From: Aeromonas sobria
Lineage (GTDB): Bacteria > Pseudomonadota > Gammaproteobacteria > Enterobacterales > Aeromonadaceae
Length of the DNA stretch: 64,000 nt
Direction: 5' to 3'
NCBI RefSeq assembly: GCF_000820145.1
Contig: NZ_CDBW01000033.1
Coordinates: 1 to 64,000 of the forward strand
In this document: piece by piece, positions 62,180 through 64,000 of the stretch
Numbering within the stretch: the stretch's first letter is position 1
How the letters are laid out: each line of letters opens with the position of its first letter
Translations under genes and position numbers: made by a program
The notes under the pieces: model-generated
The model's input: the letters and a program-made list of their open reading frames with translations, nothing else
Told to the model about the DNA's origin: nothing
Database searches by the model: none

Positions 62180-63045
62180 ATTTGTTAACCAAGGAGCGGG
62201 GACTTGCCTACATGCAGTTGGCCCGCGTCGATAAACCTATAGGCACTCTGCTGCTGCTGTGGCCAACCCTGTGGGCGCTCTGGCTGGCGGCCGGTGGCCT
62301 GCCCAATCTCTGGGTGCTGACCGTGTTTGTGGTCGGAGTCTTTCTGATGCGCTCGGCTGGGTGCGTTATCAACGACTATGCGGATCGCAACTTTGACGGC
62401 CACGTCAAACGCACTGCTGGTCGGCCCTTGCCCACGGGCAGGGTCAAGCCGTGGGAGGTACTGGCGCTCTTTTTCGTGCTGGCGATCATCTCGTTTGCTC
62501 TGGTGCTGACCATGAATCCGCTCACCATCAGCCTGTCGTTTGTCGGCTTGCTGCTGGCGGTGAGCTACCCCTTCATGAAGCGTTTTATCTCCAACCCCCA
62601 GCTGGTGCTCGGAATGGCCTTCTCCTGGTCGATCCCGATGGCCTATGCGGCGCAGGCGGATGCCCTGCCGCTGGTGGCCTGGCTACTCTTCTTCGCCAAC
62701 CTGCTGTGGACCGTGGCTTACGACACCCAGTACGCCATGGTGGATCGGGATGACGACCTCAAGCTCGGCCTCAAGTCCAGCGCCATTCTGTTTGGTCGTC
62801 ATGACAAGCGGATCATCGGGGCGTTGCAGCTTTCGGCGCTGCTGCTGCTGTTGGCTGTGGGGCATCTGATGCTGTTGGGTGGTTGGTATTACTGGGGATT
62901 GCTGGGGGCGGCGGTGCTGTTTGTCTATCAGCAGCGGCTTATTCGCGAGCGGCAGCGGGACGCCTGCTTCCAGGCGTTTCTCAATAACAACTATGTGGGG
63001 GCGCTGGTGTTTGCCGGTCTGGTGCTTGACTACCTGCTGGCGTGA
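62176..63045 (+). CDS. ubiA: 4-hydroxybenzoate octaprenyltransferase
   Basis: The 289-aa membrane enzyme has the two aspartate-rich motifs, [20 protein letters not shown] and [20 protein letters not shown], and about eight hydrophobic helices. It attaches the polyprenyl chain to 4-hydroxybenzoate. GTG start at 62176 overlaps ubiC. Its last 50 bases are repeated just downstream. Confidence 0.96.
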   Translation: MNLLTKERGLAYMQLARVDKPIGTLLLLWPTLWALWLAAGGLPNLWVLTVFVVGVFLMRSAGCVINDYADRNFDGHVKRTAGRPLPTGRVKPWEVLALFFVLAIISFALVLTMNPLTISLSFVGLLLAVSYPFMKRFISNPQLVLGMAFSWSIPMAYAAQADALPLVAWLLFFANLLWTVAYDTQYAMVDRDDDLKLGLKSSAILFGRHDKRIIGALQLSALLLLLAVGHLMLLGGWYYWGLLGAAVLFVYQQRLIRERQRDACFQAFLNNNYVGALVFAGLVLDYLLA

Positions 63046-63180
63046 TAACGTACTGAGTCACGCGGAATAAAAAAGAGGGTCGCGTGTTGGGGTGCTGTTG
63101 TTTGCCGGTCTGGTGCTCGGCTACACACTGCTGACGCGATAGCGCCCTGAGTAAAACTGAATGAAAAAAGAAGGCCGCAT
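62995..63180 (+). repeat. Tandem duplication of the ubiA 3' end (about 91 bp)
   Basis: TTTGCCGGTCTGGTGCT occurs at 63010-63026 inside ubiA and again at 63101-63117 after its stop. The match continues through the stop region (GATAACGTACTGAGT versus GATAGCGCCCTGAGT) and into AAAAAAGAGGGTCGC versus AAAAAAGAAGGCCGC. The second copy is diverged and non-coding. The stretch 63046-63209 holds nothing else. Confidence 0.8.
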
Positions 63181-63199
63181 GATGCGGCCTTCTTTGTTT
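63168..63199. terminator. Terminator between ubiA and plsB (convergent)
   Basis: AAGAAGGCCGC and GCGGCCTTCTT form an 11-base stem with an ATGAT loop. It is made by the second copy of the duplication together with the following sequence. Confidence 0.85.
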
Positions 63200-63209
63200 G
63201 CGTTGCAGG

Positions 63210-64000
63210 TCAGAGCTGGTTGCCTGCCTGAATGGTGCGGCGGATCTTGTTGCTCAGCAGCGGCACTATGTTGTCGGCCAGCGCCTGGAAGCGGCCCAGA
63301 TCCGGCTTGCACTCGGGGGAGAGGTAGCCCTCTTTGCGCAGGGTGTGGATCAGGGTGCTGAACAGCTTCTGGTCGAAGAACTCGGGGGCGTTGATGCCGT
63401 GCAGGGTGCCGAGGCGCTCTGCCATCATCAGGCCGTCGGCTTCCAGCTGCTCCGCCTCGATACGGGGCTGGGCCAGTACCCGGGTCAGCACGATGGCGTA
63501 GCGTTGCAGGGTTTCCTGAATACTTTCTGCCAGCAGCAGCAGACGCATCTGGTTGCCCGGATTAACCCAGTAACCGCCATCGCGCAGCTCAATCAGTTGC
63601 TGGGCCTGCAGGGCATCGAGCAGGCTCTCTACCACCGCCGGCAGATCTTCTTCCTCATAATGAAGGAACAGTTCTGTCTTTAGCAGCGGATAGATGTCGA
63701 TGCAGCGGGCCACGATCTCGCTGTGGGAGATCCCCTCGCAACGCTCGATCAGCGCCGCCACCAGGGATGGCATGGCGAACAGGTGCAAGATGTTGTTGCG
63801 GTAGTAGGTCAGCAGGATCGCCTGATAGCGGTCCAGACTGATGATCTGCCCCAGCTTGTCCTCGCTCACCTCGAACTTGTTGAGCTCCATCGCCTGATCC
63901 AGCAGGGTCTTGGCATCCTCATCCGGAATGGTGCTCTGCGGGCTGTAGGGCACCTGCTTGAGCAGATCCAGATAGGTGTTGAGCTGGGCCTGCAGCTCGT
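63210..64000 (-). CDS. plsB: Glycerol-3-phosphate acyltransferase PlsB, C-terminal part
   Basis: About 263 codons of the 3' end are in the window; the frame continues past 64000 (ELQAQLNTYLDLLKQVPYSP precedes the GTG at 63953). Recognisable C-terminal PlsB sequence includes MELNKFEVSEDKLGQIISLD, RYQAILLTYYRNNILHLFAM, PSLVAALIERCEGISHSEIV and LFLHYEEEDLPAVVESLLDA. PlsB puts the first acyl chain on glycerol 3-phosphate in the inner membrane. The acyltransferase motif itself lies outside the window. The neighbour of ubiCA is the same in E. coli. Confidence 0.93.
   Translation of the reverse strand, partial: ELQAQLNTYLDLLKQVPYSPQSTIPDEDAKTLLDQAMELNKFEVSEDKLGQIISLDRYQAILLTYYRNNILHLFAMPSLVAALIERCEGISHSEIVARCIDIYPLLKTELFLHYEEEDLPAVVESLLDALQAQQLIELRDGGYWVNPGNQMRLLLLAESIQETLQRYAIVLTRVLAQPRIEAEQLEADGLMMAERLGTLHGINAPEFFDQKLFSTLIHTLRKEGYLSPECKPDLGRFQALADNIVPLLSNKIRRTIQAGNQL

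Overview
This window reads as chromosomal DNA of an Aeromonas-like gammaproteobacterium. The right half (about 35000-64000) carries high-GC core genes in an order typical of that group: ilvY/ilvC, pgi, slmA-dut-coaBC, radC-rpmB-rpmG, mutM, coaD, waaF-waaA, ubiC-ubiA and the end of plsB. The left 34.8 kb is a mosaic accessory region. It ends at a P4-type tyrosine integrase (33436-34644) and a 14-bp sequence that looks like the 3' end of tRNA-Asp (34808-34821), probably the right attachment site. The left end of the island lies outside the window.

Left to right, the accessory region has five parts. (1) At 199-8399 there is a FimV/LysM-like protein and a long minus-strand series of small, mostly unrecognised genes, including a RadC-like JAB protein, a DUF2787 protein, an LRAT-fold protein and a lipoprotein. 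Many of these units start just after a strong hairpin. (2) At 8671-16444 there is an XRE regulator with inverted-repeat operators, followed by a tightly overlapping set of six genes. These encode a sigma-like protein, a small helical protein, a 1129-aa ImmA/IrrE metallopeptidase-UvrD helicase-Fe-S nuclease-like fusion, a three-repeat polyubiquitin-like protein, an E2-E1 fusion, and a DUF6527 cysteine/histidine protein. This is the best candidate for a poorly described system. I infer that it is a nucleic-acid-sensing defence or stress system coupled to ubiquitin-like modification. (3) At 16904-20521 there is a satellite-like module with a YagK/YfjJ-type inovirus Gp2 protein, an AlpA regulator, an unknown protein and an H-NS homologue. 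(4) At 20690-31859 there is a tRNA-Thr(UGU), a GrlA/CaiF-like regulator, a LuxR solo and an auxiliary type VI secretion cassette: Hcp with a sigma-54-type promoter, VgrG, an EagR-type chaperone, a PAAR-RHS effector with an LHH nuclease tip, a SUKH immunity protein and a SEL1-repeat protein that has lost its start. (5) At 32497-34644 there are AcfC and the integrase.

The core region encodes, in order: a protein lysine acetyltransferase; branched-chain amino acid synthesis (ilvYC); glycolysis (pgi); a mechanosensitive channel; nucleoid occlusion, dUTPase and CoA synthesis; ribosomal proteins L28 and L33; DNA repair (mutM, radC); LPS inner-core assembly (two further glycosyltransferases, waaF, waaA); an ascorbate/galactitol-type PTS with a LacI-family regulator and three copies of a palindromic operator; acrylyl-CoA reductase; and the first steps of ubiquinone synthesis. 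Two short tandem duplications occur in this otherwise ordinary stretch, one upstream of waaF and one at the 3' end of ubiA.

All functional calls come from reading motifs, family resemblance and gene order. No database search was run.
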